A stretch of DNA of 64,000 nucleotides from Trebouxia sp. TZW2008 (lineage: Eukaryota > Chlorophyta > Trebouxiophyceae > Trebouxiales > Trebouxiaceae). The notes under the pieces are model-generated. The model did no database searches, had not been told where the DNA came from, and saw nothing but the letters and a program-made list of their open reading frames with translations. Below are positions 62,401-64,000 of the stretch, piece by piece (the first letter of the stretch is position 1; each line of letters opens with the position of its first letter). The stretch is from contig BDIU01000164.1 in NCBI GenBank assembly GCA_002118135.1, positions 110,195-174,194 of the forward strand, given 5' to 3'. The position numbers were made by a program, and so were the translations under genes.

Positions 62401-63662
62401 CAGTTCAGTTCTTTTCAGTACCGGTACAGCCTGATTGTCTTCATTTCTGTTGATTGATTGCAGAACATCTCCCATCCAGATATCTTAGCAACATCACTTG
62501 ACCCCACCTGCAAATCTGCCTCTGCACTTCCATGTGGTCGCTGCCCTGCAGTGTAGCCTGAGTTGCTGCTTCGCTTCAGCAAGGGACGCATATTTGCCTA
62601 CTTATGGTTTAGGGCAAATACACCCTAAACCCTATAAACCCTAAACCCATACAGCGTATATATTTGCTGATAGTCTGCATGAACTGCACGCTATGCACGG
62701 CGCAGGTACAAAGCGCGCAGCTATCGCGCTCGCAGTGTGCGTGACCCTCGGGCTGTACTGAAGGAATTTGGACTGGAGCTGCCTGCTGACACCATCATCC
62801 AGGTCTTGGACTCCAACGCTGACACCAGGTGAGACCTTGCACACTTTCTCCCATTCCTTTTTGTGTTTCATCTTGTTCAAATCTGTTTTTCATATTTAAT
62901 CAAGCTTTGAACAGCTTTGTGCGTTTTGACATTTCTCTAGCAAATGCAAAGCATAAATCAGCCTAGTTCAACACAAATATGATCTACAGATTCATAACCA
63001 CTGCTGTAAGACCTGAGGGGAACGAAGGCTGGACAGAGAGAGCCAAGTGCAGGTACTGAACACCAGGACAACATCTCATCATATGAAAGAATTCACACTG
63101 AGTCTGTGCCAGAACATTAATATGTATATGCAAAAGGACAGCGTGTTGACACTGCTATTTGTTCACCAACTTTCCTTTGCAGGGTCTTGACCACTCCGCT
63201 GAGGCCTGAGGGCATAGAGGGCTGGACAGAGGGGCAATTGCAGGACTTAGTCACCCGGGACATTAGTCACTTTTGCCATGTTGGCAGTTGCAGATGACAC
63301 ATGCAATAGTCAATGTTAGGGTTGTGTGCAGGTTCCTGAGCATTCCCTTGAGGCCTGAGGGACAGAGGGCTGGACAGAGGGGCAATTGCAGGGCTTAGTT
63401 ACCCGGGATATCATCTTGCCATGCTGGCAGTTGCACATGACACATGCAAAAGTCAATGTTAGGGTTTGTGTACAGGTTCTTGAGCATTCCCATGAGGCCT
63501 GAGGGGACAGAGGGCTGGACCGAGGGGCAGTTGCAGGCCTTAGTCACCCGGGACAGCATTGTCGGGGTGGGGTTGCCCAAAACCCCTGCCCAGCTCAAGA
63601 AGGATGGGGGGGTGTTCTACCCCAAAAGTGAGGGGTACAAGGGCCGCTTCATCTACCAGTGA
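56422..63662 (+). CDS. Nitrile hydratase, beta-alpha subunit fusion (cobalt type)
   Basis: Hydrates nitriles to amides. Exons 56422-56576, 56674-56793, 56917-57105, 57256-57335, 57538-57572, 57779-57822, 58190-58292, 58614-58835, 59602-59815, 60620-60746, 62706-62828, 63476-63662; 532 residues. Beta part first: MQDVGGLGFG, then QPVYRVVFYQKDLW and IWQSWLLD. A linker with eight His (GHSHSHDHDHGHSH, codons 58698-58749) follows. Alpha part: LGPRVIARAWTDPEFKKRLL, the metal site VCTLCSC (60691-60711; Thr after the first Cys marks the cobalt class), PSWYK, SVRDPRAVLKEFGLELP, GTEGWTEGQLQALVTRDSIVGVGLP. The usual CYPW is CYPI here. Intron 2 needs the weaker donor GTGCTA at 56794 to keep frame; GTGAGT at 56790 would shift it. 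Fusions of this order with a His-rich linker are known in choanoflagellates. MITE copy 4 begins at the exon 10 donor. Confidence 0.95.
58985..59012 (+). repeat. Donor-side copy of nitrile hydratase exon 8 end
   Basis: CATCAATCAGCCCCTCATCA then AGGTTTGCCCC mirrors the exon end CATCCAAGCACTCATCAAG and its GTTGGCCC donor, about 175 bp downstream. Confidence 0.65.
59150..59250 (-). repeat. Dispersed repeat, copy B (inverted)
   Basis: Reverse complement contains TTCCAGCAGAAACTGCTAGG then GTGGCACAAGTCCTATCTCG, preceded by TAATAATAA, matching 15310-15420. Confidence 0.7.
59315..59601 (+). repeat. Two decayed copies of nitrile hydratase exon 9 start
   Basis: Copies after CAG at about 59319 (weak: AKQIVTAAATTAHIARL) and 59471 (TLTAKKVVTAADITAQ, then a deletion and stop) precede the intact exon at 59602. 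The nearer copy is much closer to the original. Confidence 0.85.
60748..60925 (+). mobile_element. MITE copy 4, starting at a splice donor of nitrile hydratase
   Basis: 178 bp. Left end TACAGTGTTTCCTCTTTAC; right end reverse complement TACAGTAATTTCTCTTTATA. Exon 10 ends at 60746 (PSW, TCCTG) and the donor is G|TACAG..., so the donor T is the first base of the element. The next exon resumes with TACAAA (Tyr-Lys) at 62707. Confidence 0.9.
60926..61860 (+). repeat. T/C-rich intron region with degenerate copies of the metal-site exon
   Basis: Around 61200-61257 the sequence CTGCTACCCCATCTCAATTC then TGGACATGG copies the end of exon 10 (CTGCTACCCCATCTCAGTCC then TGGGCATGG). Weaker echoes are near 61072 (GCATGGCTCCTTCCCAG) and 61366 (CCTGCAACCCCATCTCAGGC). 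Long open frames here are Phe/Leu/Cys-rich and not credible genes. Confidence 0.65.
62160..62240 (-). tRNA. tRNA-like sequence (probable pseudogene or SINE head)
   Basis: The minus strand has an A-box-like TAGCCAAGGGG, a perfect D-stem pair GCCA...TGGC, and a B-box GGTTCGAAT. The anticodon stem does not pair properly and the acceptor stem pairs for only about four bases (ATCC/GGAT), so a working tRNA is doubtful. It sits inside the 10th nitrile hydratase intron. Confidence 0.35.
62317..62412. repeat. (GTTCA)n pentanucleotide satellite
   Basis: About 18 perfect copies, preceded by 450 bp of degenerate CAGTTCA/TTCAGTC-like sequence (61850-62316) that may be its older, decayed part. Confidence 0.97.
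62607..62649. repeat. Interstitial telomere-like repeat (inverted arrangement)
   Basis: GGTTTAGGGC, 8 bp, then three CCCTAAACCC-type units, about 60 bp before nitrile hydratase exon 11. Same head-to-head layout as 50650-50701. Confidence 0.9.
62990..63475 (+). repeat. Three copies of the last nitrile hydratase exon start
   Basis: Copies at about 62995-63055, 63183-63267 and 63332-63412 repeat TxPLRPEGxEGWTEGQLQ and VTRD; the intact exon begins at 63476. Steps are 149 and 144 bp for the nearer ones. Upstream intron (ACATGCAAxAGTCAATGTTA then GGGTT) is duplicated too. The nearest copy has a 1-nt deletion in GAGGGACAGAGG, so it would shift frame if used. Confidence 0.92.
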
Positions 63663-64000
63663 TTCAGGTACATCTGCCTAAGAGTACAGGCAAAATGACA
63701 TGTCAACAGGTTTTGCAAAAGATGCGTCAAACTGCATGTCAGCTGAAATCAGCAGGGAGACCCTTCACCCCTAAAAATGCAATGTATACGGCTTCTTCAT
63801 TGATTAGTGATCCAGCTGCAGCCTCCCTTTCAAGCTCAGGTGAGTGAAGCACCTGCCTGCTACAGCAGCATATCAGCTGCGGCTGCTTGCAAGCTCAGCA
63901 ATCACCAAAACTGAGAAAGCAGTGAAGGCACATCATGATGGCAATGGCAATGGCAATGGCAATGGCAATGGCAATGGCAATGGCAATGGCAATGGCAATG
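63663..64000. other. 3' flank with an exon echo and (GGCAAT)n satellite
   Basis: 63735-63785 (CQLKSAGRPFTPKNAMYT) is a degraded copy of the final exon's AQLKKDGGVFYPKSEGYK. A GGCAAT hexamer array runs from about 63939 to the window edge at 64000 and probably continues. Confidence 0.75.

Overview
The window is nuclear DNA from an intron-rich eukaryote, most likely a chlorophyte green alga; the class is uncertain and a trebouxiophyte-like alga is only a guess. The evidence is: genes split into 5-15 short exons with GT..AG (sometimes GC..AG) introns that usually end in TGCAG; plant/algal-type TTTAGGG telomere motifs at interstitial sites; TGTAA, the usual green-algal poly(A) signal, just after several stops; and eukaryote-only families (kinesin-7, SFI1, DFRP1, ARL16, an ULP1-type protease). 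There are no operons, phage or CRISPR arrays. All gene models below were joined by eye from splice sites, reading-frame phase and family similarity.

Layout, left to right: (1) 1-9236 (+) 3' part of a kinesin-7-like motor gene; (2) 10120-12956 (+) divergent PCNA-like sliding clamp; (3) 13151-18094 (-) DFRP1/ZC3H15-like CCCH zinc-finger protein; (4) 19710-25772 (+) ULP1/SENP SUMO protease; (5) 26152-26885 (+) small unknown protein with one membrane segment; (6) 28171-33362 (+) oxysterol-binding-protein-related lipid transfer protein; (7) 34283-36495 (+) classical short-chain dehydrogenase; (8) 37023-38160 (-) ARL16-like GTPase; (9) 38640-47891 (+) SFI1-like centrin-binding repeat protein; (10) 49692-55548 (-) FET4-type low-affinity metal permease; (11) 56422-63662 (+) nitrile hydratase, a beta-alpha fusion with a His-rich linker and a cobalt-type VCTLCSC site.

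Three things stand out. First, many introns carry tandem, decaying copies of the adjoining exon-intron junction, in at least five genes, often 145-190 bp apart; the intact copy is next to the functional junction. Second, there is a roughly 178-bp TIR element family flanked by TA (mariner/pogo-like MITE), five copies, one of which begins exactly at a splice donor inside the conserved core of nitrile hydratase. Third, the cobalt-type nitrile hydratase is divergently paired with a FET4-type permease, a family whose yeast member carries Co(II) as well as Fe(II); this looks like a eukaryotic parallel to the bacterial pairing of nitrile hydratase with a cobalt transporter.

Most other genes are housekeeping functions (cytoskeleton, DNA clamp, translation-factor partner, SUMO processing, lipid transfer) and do not form an obvious pathway with each other.
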